A stretch of DNA of 16,093 bases, taken from assembly GCA_000991205.1 (NCBI GenBank), contig LBRC01000012.1, positions 1 to 16,093 on the forward strand, in the 5' to 3' direction. Below, one piece after another: positions 1-6,187 of this stretch. A program made the translations under genes and the position numbers. The DNA is from Parcubacteria group bacterium GW2011_GWA2_36_10. Its GTDB lineage: Bacteria > Patescibacteriota > Patescibacteriia > UBA1558 > GWA2-36-10. A model generated the notes under the pieces. It did not search any database. It was not told the DNA's origin and was given only the letters and a program-made list of their open reading frames with translations. Numbering within the stretch: position 1 is the first letter of the stretch; the number at the start of each line of letters is the position of its first letter.

Positions 1-60
1 AAAAAATTTTAAACAATAGTCTGTTTGATGTTTTTTTAATGGAAAAATTATTTTTAACAT
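1..60 (-). CDS. partial leaderless gene cut by window edge
   Basis: An open frame starts with ATG at 60-58 on the minus strand and runs to the window edge without a stop (20 codons, beginning MLKIIFPLKK). The call rests on its position. A perfect consensus promoter at 71-99 would start transcription near 64, about 4 nt before this ATG, so the message would be essentially leaderless. Too little protein is visible to suggest a function, and a later start beyond the window is possible. Confidence 0.4.
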   Translation of the reverse strand, partial: MLKIIFPLKKHQTDYCLKFF

Positions 61-70
61 TCTAACAAAT

Positions 71-99
71 ATTATACTGCTAGTATTTTTTCTTGTCAA
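71..99 (-). promoter_or_regulatory. consensus sigma70-type promoter, leftward
   Basis: Reading the minus strand there is TTGACA (94-99), a 17-nt spacer and TATAAT (71-76), matching the housekeeping consensus at all twelve positions. It lies just beyond the terminator of the neighbouring gene and points out of the window, so it most likely drives the partial gene at 1-60. Confidence 0.85.
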
Positions 100-100
100 A

Positions 101-130
101 TAAAAAAGCCACGTATCTTGCAACGTGGCT
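101..130 (-). terminator. intrinsic terminator of the 153-584 gene
   Basis: A perfect 8-bp stem (AGCCACGT at 107-114 with ACGTGGCT at 123-130, 8-nt loop) is followed on the minus strand by a T-run (complement of 102-107). It sits 23 nt past the stop of the leftward membrane-protein gene. Confidence 0.8.
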
Positions 131-152
131 GTGCTGAACAAACAGAAAACAA

Positions 153-584
153 TTAAAGCAAATCATAAATGCGGATACCGAAGGCCACTTTGCTAATGAA
201 GTTGATGATAGCTATCCCCACGCCAATGATCCACATATGTAAAAGAACAAAATACTGGAACCGACGCAATCTACCGTACTCTCTATTTACCCCTTTCACT
301 AACAGATAGAAAAACAGCCAGATAAAACCAAACATGCCTAAGCCAGCAGTCACTATGTGAAGCAAAAACAACACGCTGGTCCATGGCGCTCCTTGGTTAT
401 CACTCATCCGAGGCAACAAACCCGAAGAACCAACCATTGCCATCACTACATCCAGGATAATGCCGATTAAGAGCCAAGTCATGACTCTTGGTTGACGGTG
501 GTAGAAACGATAACTGGCAATACCATAGGGTAGTACAGTTATCACCTGCACAAAAATGATGAGCAAATGCGGTAACCACCACAT
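153..584 (-). CDS. four-helix integral membrane protein, unknown function
   Basis: The 143-residue protein has four predicted hydrophobic helices (about residues 5-25, 34-54, 68-96 and 109-130) joined by short loops, with basic residues at 25-34 and 98-108. Histidines lie at the membrane ends (His29, and one each in the LLHIV and LLHMW segments). This HRxxxxMT...H...W layout is loosely like DUF420-type proteins, but that is only a weak resemblance. The start is well supported: AGGAGG at 590-595 sits 5 nt upstream of ATG. That is unusual here, since most neighbouring genes have no Shine-Dalgarno. A possible promoter lies at 632-660 and a terminator at 101-130, so it appears monocistronic. The coding DNA looks less AT-rich than its surroundings, which might indicate a different origin. 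Confidence 0.8.
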   Translation of the reverse strand: MWWLPHLLIIFVQVITVLPYGIASYRFYHRQPRVMTWLLIGIILDVVMAMVGSSGLLPRMSDNQGAPWTSVLFLLHIVTAGLGMFGFIWLFFYLLVKGVNREYGRLRRFQYFVLLHMWIIGVGIAIINFISKVAFGIRIYDLL

Positions 585-631
585 CTTTGCCTCCTCAGTT
601 TTAATGTTTGTCTATTAAAAGATCTAAGGAA

Positions 632-660
632 AGATTAGAACAAACAAAAACATTTGTCAA
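632..660 (-). promoter_or_regulatory. probable promoter of the 153-584 gene
   Basis: The minus strand reads TTGACA (655-660), a 17-nt spacer, then TAATCT (632-637). The -35 is perfect and the -10 is weak (3 of 6). The predicted leader is about 40 nt and contains the strong Shine-Dalgarno. Confidence 0.5.
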
Positions 661-677
661 AATAATATAGGCTCCCC

Positions 678-706
678 TTGCTTTTATTCCCATAAAAGGC
701 TAGAAT
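678..706 (+). promoter_or_regulatory. probable promoter of the 40-aa basic protein gene
   Basis: TTGCTT (678-683), a 17-nt spacer and TAGAAT (701-706, 5 of 6 matches) lie about 30 nt upstream of the ATG at 740. Confidence 0.5.
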
Positions 707-739
707 AGCTTATATTTATTAAAATAATCTTAAATTGAT

Positions 740-862
740 ATGTCAAAAAGACAACATGCTCATGGCCGGCCACAAAAATCTAGCTCCAAAAAAACTAAGA
801 AAAGACTAGAAGCAAAGAAAGTAATGCTAGAAGCCAAGGCCAAGAAAAAACACACTAAATAA
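740..862 (+). CDS. 40-residue lysine-rich basic protein
   Basis: A short reading frame runs from ATG at 740 to TAA at 860-862 and encodes 40 residues. It begins MSKRQHAHGRPQKSSSKK and continues with a helical KKTKKRLEAKK-type stretch, with about 15 Lys and several Arg and His. Tiny, very basic proteins like this usually bind RNA or the ribosome, but I cannot assign a family. Support comes from context: a plausible promoter at 678-706 and a strong terminator starting 9 nt after the stop give a complete small transcription unit. There is no clear Shine-Dalgarno. Confidence 0.65.
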   Translation: MSKRQHAHGRPQKSSSKKTKKRLEAKKVMLEAKAKKKHTK

Positions 863-870
863 ATTTTCTC

Positions 871-897
871 AAAAACCCCGCCGTTGGCGGGGTTTTT
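871..897 (+). terminator. strong intrinsic terminator
   Basis: AAAAACCCCGCC (871-882) pairs perfectly with GGCGGGGTTTTT (886-897) around a GTT loop. It terminates the 740-862 gene. The A-run on the other side makes it potentially bidirectional. Confidence 0.9.
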
Positions 898-938
898 GCT
901 TGTATAAATTTTAGCCCTAAACTACGTAATGCTTTACA

Positions 939-959
939 TTTCCCCGCGCAGCGGGGAAA
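939..959. repeat. CCCCGC/GCGGGG hairpin downstream of greA
   Basis: TTTCCCCGC (939-947), loop GCA, GCGGGGAAA (951-959): a perfect 9-bp stem starting 4 nt past the GreA stop. It may end the leftward greA transcript, but there is no proper T-run on that strand. It belongs to a hairpin family repeated across the window (1537, 1600, 10262, 13061). Confidence 0.75.
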
Positions 960-962
960 AAC

Positions 963-1463
963 TTACTGGATATTTATTAATTTATATTCTAGCTCTCTAT
1001 CTGCTAATTTCACTTTTATTATCTCCCCTACTTTTTTAGCCATCAAGGCTTGGCCTAAAGGAGAAGAAAAGGAAATAATACCTTTATCTGGATTAGTCTC
1101 TGTGGCGCCCAAAATGTGAAAAATAAATTTTTCTTGGTCTTTTAGTAAAGTGACTTTGTGACCTAACCTAACAATAGTATTATCAAGTTTTGCTGAAATA
1201 ATTTGTGCTCGACTAAGTAAATATTCTAAATCATCGATTTTTTGATTTGTGCCCCTGAGTTTAGCTTTAGCTATTTGATAAGATGCATTTTCAGAAAAAT
1301 CTCCGTCTGAAGCTGCGATGCGCATTTCTTTGATCCATTTAGGTCTAGCTACTACTTTTAGTTTTTTTAATTTATCCTGCAATTCTAAAAACTTATCTTG
1401 AGTTAGATAAGAGTCTGCTTTTAAATTTTGATAAATTCCTGCTTTTCTGATCGGTACACGCAT
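963..1463 (-). CDS. greA: transcription elongation factor GreA
   Basis: GreA rescues backtracked RNA polymerase by stimulating cleavage of the transcript end. The 166-residue protein has the expected two parts: an N-terminal coiled coil (about residues 20-95) whose tip reads DGDFSENASY, with Asp55 and Glu58 at the positions of the E. coli acidic pair Asp41/Glu44, and a C-terminal FKBP-like domain (about 98-166) containing ISFSSPLGQALMAKKVGEII. The first roughly 18 residues (MRVPIRKAG...) extend beyond E. coli GreA. I recall such an extension in Patescibacteria, so I keep this start. There is no Shine-Dalgarno, and the likely -10 (TATGCT, 1475-1480) would put the transcript start about 5 nt before the ATG. 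Confidence 0.92.
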   Translation of the reverse strand: MRVPIRKAGIYQNLKADSYLTQDKFLELQDKLKKLKVVARPKWIKEMRIAASDGDFSENASYQIAKAKLRGTNQKIDDLEYLLSRAQIISAKLDNTIVRLGHKVTLLKDQEKFIFHILGATETNPDKGIISFSSPLGQALMAKKVGEIIKVKLADRELEYKLINIQ

Positions 1464-1473
1464 AAAATCATCT

Positions 1474-1506
1474 TAGCATACTTCACTATTTCCTCAAAAT
1501 ATGCTA
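1474..1506. promoter_or_regulatory. divergent -10-like inverted repeat between greA and rpiB
   Basis: TAGCATA (1474-1480) and TATGCTA (1500-1506) are inverted repeats 19 nt apart, so each strand carries a TATGCT -10-like box pointing away from the other. The leftward one fits a near-leaderless greA start. The -35 regions are poor on both strands, so this could equally be a protein-binding palindrome. Confidence 0.35.
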
Positions 1507-1536
1507 AATTATCTATATTCTTATGCATACATTGGC

Positions 1537-1557
1537 TTTCCCCGCGAAGCGGGGAAA
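1537..1557. repeat. CCCCGC/GCGGGG hairpin
   Basis: TTTCCCCGC (1537-1545), loop GAA, GCGGGGAAA (1549-1557). It is identical in both arms to the hairpin at 939-959; only the loop differs. No gene ends here, so it is not an ordinary terminator. Confidence 0.7.
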
Positions 1558-1581
1558 ATAAAAATAAAGCTGGGAAAATCA
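1557..1581. repeat. 25-nt exact dispersed repeat, copy 1
   Basis: These 25 nt, with core AAGCTGGGAAAATCA, recur exactly at 10506-10530, about 9 kb away. This copy lies between two GC-rich hairpins upstream of rpiB. Confidence 0.75.
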
Positions 1582-1588
1582 GTAAGTT

Positions 1589-1626
1589 TTTGTCCGCCAT
1601 CCCCGCGTATGCGGGGACTGGACAAA
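1589..1626. repeat. hairpin in the rpiB leader region
   Basis: The outer arms TTTGTCC (1589-1595) and GGACAAA (1620-1626) enclose an inner stem TCCCCGC/GCGGGGA (1600-1606 with 1611-1617, loop GTAT). It ends 21 nt before the rpiB ATG and could affect readthrough or RNA stability if transcribed. I found no convincing promoter between it and rpiB. Confidence 0.6.
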
Positions 1627-1647
1627 TAAATTAACAAGATTAATTTT

Positions 1648-2088
1648 ATGACTATTTATTTAGGGGCTGACCACGATGGTTGGTTATTAAAAGAAAAGAT
1701 AAAACTCTCTTTACAAAAACAAGGTTATAAAGTAAGTGATCAGGGAAATTTAAAACACGAAGCAGACGATGATTATCCTGACTATGCCAAGCGAGTAGCC
1801 TTGATGATGAAAAAAAATAAAGACAGCCGCGGTATTTTATGCTGTGACAGTGGTCAAGGTATGCTCATGGCCGCTAACCGTTTCCAGCATCTTCGTGCTG
1901 CTTTTGCTCATAGTGAAGCTAGCATTAAACAGGCTCGTCAAGATGAAGACGTCAATGTCTTGTGCTTAATGACTAAAAATTTAAATTTAAAAAAAGCTGA
2001 AAGTTTTATTAATACTTTTTTGAGTAGCAAATTCTTGGCTATTCCTCGCTATAAAAGAAGAGTCCAAAAACTAAATAAACTAGGATGA
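1648..2088 (+). CDS. rpiB: ribose-5-phosphate isomerase B family protein
   Basis: RpiB interconverts ribulose 5-phosphate and ribose 5-phosphate in the non-oxidative pentose phosphate pathway. The 146-residue protein is full length for the family. It shows the N-terminal GADHDG motif (Asp8, His9), the catalytic loop CCDSGQGM with Cys66 at the catalytic cysteine position, then AANR and LRAAFAHS. The family segment ARQHNDANVL reads ARQDEDVNVL here, so the His99 of E. coli RpiB is Asp99. The sugar specificity could therefore differ; the LacA/LacB branch is the main alternative. The stop overlaps the rpe start by 4 nt, indicating translational coupling and a shared pathway. The start has no Shine-Dalgarno. 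Confidence 0.88.
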   Translation: MTIYLGADHDGWLLKEKIKLSLQKQGYKVSDQGNLKHEADDDYPDYAKRVALMMKKNKDSRGILCCDSGQGMLMAANRFQHLRAAFAHSEASIKQARQDEDVNVLCLMTKNLNLKKAESFINTFLSSKFLAIPRYKRRVQKLNKLG

Positions 2089-2729
2089 ATAAACAAATCA
2101 AGATTATCCCCGCTGTTTTGGCACGCAACAAAAGTGAGTTTGTTACTCAATGGAACAAAGTGTCACCATTTTTTTCTTATCTACAAATCGATATCGGAGA
2201 TGGCCAGTTTGTCAAAACCACTACCCCTTTTAAGCCAGAACATATCAGACAATTTGTCAAAAATCATGAGCTAGAAATTCACTTAATGGTTAAAAATGTC
2301 GCTAAATATTTAGCCGAGTGGACAAAGCTTTCTCAAGTAAAAAAAATTATCTGGCACTATGAAGCCGAGGGCGATAATAAAGCGATTGCTTGTTTAGCAG
2401 ACTTCTTAAAGCGACAAAAGATTCAGGCTGGTCTAGCCTTAAATCTTGACACGCCACTATCAGTGCTAAAAAATAATATTAGCAAAATTAACACTGTCAT
2501 GCTGATGGGAGTTTATCCCGGAAAACAAGATCAAAAATTTGAAGAAAAAGTTTTAGCTAAAATAAAAAACCTCCGTCGTTTATATCCAAAAATAAATATT
2601 GAAATAGATGGTGGAGTAGATGCAGAAAGCTTTCAACAAATAAAAAATGCTGGCGCTAACTTACTCGTCATCGGTAGTTATTTACAAAAAAGTAAAAATA
2701 TCAAATTAGATTTAAAACATCTAAAATAA
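2085..2729 (+). CDS. rpe: ribulose-phosphate 3-epimerase family protein
   Basis: Rpe is a TIM-barrel enzyme that epimerises ribulose 5-phosphate and xylulose 5-phosphate and needs a divalent metal. The 214-residue protein keeps IIPAVLA at the N-terminus, IDIGDGQF (Asp36), EIHLMV (His66), MGVYPG, and the C-terminal EIDGG (Asp175). These match three of the four metal ligands (His35, Asp37, His68 and Asp177 in the standard description). The first ligand histidine is replaced by Gln34 (LQID rather than HxD), and the phosphate loop is NPGFGGQ-like but altered (YPGKQDQ). It is coupled to rpiB by an ATGA overlap and followed by a hairpin at 2738. Activity is plausible but metal use may differ. Confidence 0.87.
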   Translation: MNKQIKIIPAVLARNKSEFVTQWNKVSPFFSYLQIDIGDGQFVKTTTPFKPEHIRQFVKNHELEIHLMVKNVAKYLAEWTKLSQVKKIIWHYEAEGDNKAIACLADFLKRQKIQAGLALNLDTPLSVLKNNISKINTVMLMGVYPGKQDQKFEEKVLAKIKNLRRLYPKINIEIDGGVDAESFQQIKNAGANLLVIGSYLQKSKNIKLDLKHLK

Positions 2730-2737
2730 ACTTCTCT

Positions 2738-2768
2738 CAAGAATCCCCGCCTTCGGCGGGGATTCTTG
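2738..2768 (+). terminator. long hairpin after rpe
   Basis: A perfect 14-bp stem (CAAGAATCCCCGCC at 2738-2751 with its complement at 2755-2768) closes a TTC loop, 9 nt past the rpe stop. It lacks a long T-run (CTGCATTTTA follows), so it may act as a weak terminator or a 3' end stabiliser. Confidence 0.7.
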
Positions 2769-2858
2769 CTGCATTTTAGTCAGCCCTAGCTTCAAAGAGA
2801 TTTTATCTTGCGTTATTACAAAAACCTCGGCGTACGTGGAGCTTCTTGCTGCATTTTA
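2763..2858. repeat. 16-nt direct repeat pair in the rpe 3' region
   Basis: TTCTTGCTGCATTTTA occurs at 2763-2778 and again at 2843-2858, exactly 80 nt apart. The first copy begins inside the 3' arm of the rpe hairpin. The DNA between encodes nothing I can support. Confidence 0.7.
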
Positions 2859-2878
2859 AGACAACAAAATATCCTCAC

Positions 2879-2909
2879 AAAAGAGGCCCCACGAAGTGGG
2901 GCCTCTTTT
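2879..2909 (-). terminator. terminator of the leftward envelope-protein operon
   Basis: AAAAGAGGCCCCAC (2879-2892) pairs with GTGGGGCCTCTTTT (2896-2909) around a GAA loop. It lies 11 nt past the stop of the beta-helix gene and ends in T4 on both strands, so it can also stop readthrough from rpe. Confidence 0.85.
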
Positions 2910-2920
2910 AATATATATTT

Positions 2921-5900
2921 TTATCTATCCTTTAATCTAAAGCTAAAGTTATCTAGTATTCTAGTATACCAATACTTAACAGGGATAGTGATAATGTCTT
3001 GCCATCTAAAGCCTAAAGATAAGAAAGTAGTTTCATCTTTAATCCAGTACTCTATATTATCTTTAAGGTAAAAGATAGGAGCAAAGTTACCATGTTTTAA
3101 TAATTGTCCTGTAGGATGAGTGGTTGAAGTAGAGAGATCTTCACCTTGAGTATAATATTGAAAATCCTCTTGGGGTAGACTTATTATTTTTTTAAAGTCA
3201 TAACCAAAGCCTTTAAAAATGGTGCCTGTAGTAATCCATCTTAAGATTTTTTCTGGTTCTACTGCGTAGACTTTATTAGAATCTTTAAATTGGACTAGAT
3301 TACCTGGTTTCACTGTCAGTCTACCTTTATATTCATATGAGGCTAGAGTTTGAGGAGTAATTATTTCTAGATTATTAAAGTTCTTAAACCATGATTTAAA
3401 GGTATTAAGATTAGGAATAAAGTATCTTTGGTTATTAGTATTAATATAATAGACTTTAGGATCTAATAGAGTCTTTACTATTCTACCTTGGAGTTTATCT
3501 ATCTCTAAGATAGTAGGAGTTGAAGTAGGAGTGACTTCTACTTCTATTTGACATAGATAAGAGCAGCCATCGTTATTTACTAGATTACCATCATCACATT
3601 GTTCTCCTTGCTCTTGGATATTGTTACCACAAGCTATTGGAGGATCTTCTGGTGGGGGTGGTGGATTCACTGGTGGTGGATTATTAGAGCAACTAGTGCA
3701 GGAGCCTCCACAGTCGATACCTGTCTCATTGCCATTCTGGAGATTATCTGAACAGGTGGGGTTGACTGGAGGTGGTGGGTTAGCTTGTTCTGTTTGACAA
3801 GATGAAGAGCAACCGTCGTTATTTGTAGTGTTACCATCATCACATTGCTCTCCACTTTCTATCAGGTTATTACCACATACTGGGCCTGAAGCATATTCAA
3901 AGACACCGATATCTGGGCCTGAACCCTGATAACTACTACTATTAATATCTGCAAGAAGTATGGCATTATCTATGGCTGGAGAATTAGATTGTAGGGTGAA
4001 GATGTTAGAAGCAAAGTTAGTAAATAAAGGGTTGGTGTTTAAAGAGTTAGAGTCTTGATTAGATTGTATTTGGTAATTAGCAAAAGTATACTCACCACTA
4101 GCTTGATTACCGAAAGACTGATAAACAAATTTCACTTCGGAAGCTGAAGGTGCATAATAAATATTATTGTCGTAAGTGTTTAAAGAATGGTCTACGTCAT
4201 TTAATAAGCTCACTGGAATCACCTTACTATTACTGGTAGAATAAAAAATATTATTAGCCACTGTATTATCCCGCACACTGGTGCCATCAGCGTCATCTAA
4301 GTCTTCATAAACTTTCAAACCATATTTAAAACTACCAGTAAAAACATTGTGAGCGATGGTATTGTTAATCGCATAAGCCCAAGTGCCATTGGGATCCGTA
4401 CCATCAGAATTTTCTAAAGCTACAGCGGCATAAGTTACAGTAGGCACATTATCATAAATATCTAGAAATTGATTATAAATAGCTACATTGTCCCTACCAG
4501 AATCAATATGTAAACCCAAACCATTAGGGGTGTGGACAATATTATTTTCAACTAAAGTATTGTCCGTATCGGATAGCCAAATGCCAGTTACCCAAGCCGG
4601 GGATAAATAAGCTGCTTCTTCAATTAAATTATCGTGCAAATGCAAACGATGTACGCGCTGTAATCTTAGGCCCTCTAATAAAATACCATTGCCACCATTC
4701 TGAAACATATGATTATCATAGACCTCAACGTCTGAAGAATCATGAATAGATAGAGCTGAATTTAAATTAAATAAAGCATTACCTTCATAATAATTTTCAT
4801 GAATATCTAAATCTTTAACATAGACCGTATAAGAGCCACAGCTGACGTTATTTAAAAATTGATTATTAGCTATTTCTGAATTCACTGAATAATATTGACT
4901 ATCTACAATATTATAACCATAGGAGCTATAGGGTCCCTGATAATTGACACCAATGGCGCCGTTGTTTTCCACTAAAGAATTCTTAAAAATAATATGATTA
5001 TTATAGCCCGTAGTAAAAAATCCTGACCCCGCATTATTATAAACATGCAAATCATCAAAAATTAAATATGAATTAGCCATCACCTCGGTGTTACCCTTTA
5101 CCTGTATGCCTGTGCCACCACTGCCAGTGAAGCTCAATTTTCTTAATTCTAAATGGTGGGTATTATTAGTAGCGGTAGTATAAAAATACAAAGCATTTGG
5201 TCGAGCGGCCACCTCCCACAGATGACTTTGTGGCGCCTCTCCAGAAATTGGCCAAACAGATACATAATCAAAATCCGTTATATCTGCCGTTATTTGATAA
5301 AAATATTCACCGGGGCTATCTAATAAATTTATATTATCTATTAAACGATAATCGGTGCTAACTGATGGTGCGCTACTTATTTCTAAAAAATTATTTTCTG
5401 ATACAACAGTCGAAAAAGTAGCCACACAAGAACCTCGATTATAGGCCGTGATTTGAGCCTTCTTATGCCATAGATGCTCATTCATCACTTCAAACCAAGA
5501 GCCAAGAATTTTTTCATCCGTCAACTGATTCAAATCACAATCAATAAAAAATTCTCTAGTTGTGCTAGAGGTATTCAATCTAGTTGTATAATCTTCTGGA
5601 TAACGAGCACTGTATAAAGCCTCGCCATCCTCAAACACGCCACGATAATCTTTTTCTTTGACACCATTGAGCTCACCTAAAGCTGTCCTGTAAATACCGC
5701 TTCCCATCTCCTCCCAGATGGTTTTGACAGCTGCCGCTGACAAAATCACTTCTTCATTTTGATAAGCCTCTACTTTATTATTTCTAGCATCTACACCAGA
5801 TGGCAGATACTCACTAGTCAAATAATTCCGATAAGTGCCAGCCCGAAAATAAATACTATGACCACCAGTGGCGATGCTACCTGCTGTTTGCGCGGCTTTA

Positions 5901-6178
5901 ATCCAAGCTAAACCAGTGACCGGACTACGCCAGGCCTTATAGCTAGTGTTTGCTTCTACACAAGTACGCGTACTAGGATTATAGTTACCAGTACCCACCA
6001 AACAATCAGCTGTTAAGCTATTATCTATAAAAAAAGTCAGCGGGGTAACAGCTGCTTGTGATAATTTTTGATCTTTATATAAAAACCAAGAATTAAAAGC
6101 CGACAAGACAGCGATCGTGATCAAACTCACGATCATTCTATTTCTAAAAGTGTCTTCTATAAAATAATATTTCTTCAC
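2921..6178 (-). CDS. secreted beta-helix protein with Cys-rich repeats and CPR C-terminal module
   Basis: The 1085-residue envelope protein starts with a hydrophobic segment (about residues 14-34), acting as a signal peptide or N-terminal anchor. A long right-handed parallel beta-helix-like region (about 45-760) follows, rich in short Asn/Asp turns such as NNAG, NNTI and DNNIY. Next come two DUF4215-type repeats (about 767-797 and 850-879, each CGNN...GEQCDDGN...NNDGCS...C). Between them lie a CSDNLQNGNETGIDCGG Cys-rich motif (about 808-831) and Pro-rich linkers. The C-terminus (about 890-1085) has two degenerate copies of a YFIPN...LxPGxLxxxxxxxxVYAVEP-type module that I recognise from Patescibacteria surface proteins. 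No sortase motif or C-terminal helix is seen. The gene follows 6188-8581 after a 9-nt gap. The beta-helix suggests carbohydrate or surface binding; no catalytic residues can be assigned. Confidence 0.85.
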   Translation of the reverse strand: MKKYYFIEDTFRNRMIVSLITIAVLSAFNSWFLYKDQKLSQAAVTPLTFFIDNSLTADCLVGTGNYNPSTRTCVEANTSYKAWRSPVTGLAWIKAAQTAGSIATGGHSIYFRAGTYRNYLTSEYLPSGVDARNNKVEAYQNEEVILSAAAVKTIWEEMGSGIYRTALGELNGVKEKDYRGVFEDGEALYSARYPEDYTTRLNTSSTTREFFIDCDLNQLTDEKILGSWFEVMNEHLWHKKAQITAYNRGSCVATFSTVVSENNFLEISSAPSVSTDYRLIDNINLLDSPGEYFYQITADITDFDYVSVWPISGEAPQSHLWEVAARPNALYFYTTATNNTHHLELRKLSFTGSGGTGIQVKGNTEVMANSYLIFDDLHVYNNAGSGFFTTGYNNHIIFKNSLVENNGAIGVNYQGPYSSYGYNIVDSQYYSVNSEIANNQFLNNVSCGSYTVYVKDLDIHENYYEGNALFNLNSALSIHDSSDVEVYDNHMFQNGGNGILLEGLRLQRVHRLHLHDNLIEEAAYLSPAWVTGIWLSDTDNTLVENNIVHTPNGLGLHIDSGRDNVAIYNQFLDIYDNVPTVTYAAVALENSDGTDPNGTWAYAINNTIAHNVFTGSFKYGLKVYEDLDDADGTSVRDNTVANNIFYSTSNSKVIPVSLLNDVDHSLNTYDNNIYYAPSASEVKFVYQSFGNQASGEYTFANYQIQSNQDSNSLNTNPLFTNFASNIFTLQSNSPAIDNAILLADINSSSYQGSGPDIGVFEYASGPVCGNNLIESGEQCDDGNTTNNDGCSSSCQTEQANPPPPVNPTCSDNLQNGNETGIDCGGSCTSCSNNPPPVNPPPPPEDPPIACGNNIQEQGEQCDDGNLVNNDGCSYLCQIEVEVTPTSTPTILEIDKLQGRIVKTLLDPKVYYINTNNQRYFIPNLNTFKSWFKNFNNLEIITPQTLASYEYKGRLTVKPGNLVQFKDSNKVYAVEPEKILRWITTGTIFKGFGYDFKKIISLPQEDFQYYTQGEDLSTSTTHPTGQLLKHGNFAPIFYLKDNIEYWIKDETTFLSLGFRWQDIITIPVKYWYTRILDNFSFRLKDR

Positions 6179-6187
6179 TAAAAAATT

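Noticed and set aside
939..1626. CRISPR-like array from repeated GC hairpins
   Set aside because: Repeats are short, irregularly spaced and dispersed among genes, with no unique spacers of constant length and no cas genes.
1428..1634. Rightward 68-codon frame between greA and rpiB
   Set aside because: It overlaps the greA start on the other strand and runs through two GC hairpins and a dispersed repeat; no start signal and no protein-like pattern.
1619..1646. TGGACA and TAATTT as an rpiB promoter
   Set aside because: The predicted start would fall after the ATG at 1648, so it cannot drive rpiB.
2808..3071. Rightward 87-codon frame after rpe
   Set aside because: It crosses a strong terminator hairpin and runs antisense into the beta-helix gene.
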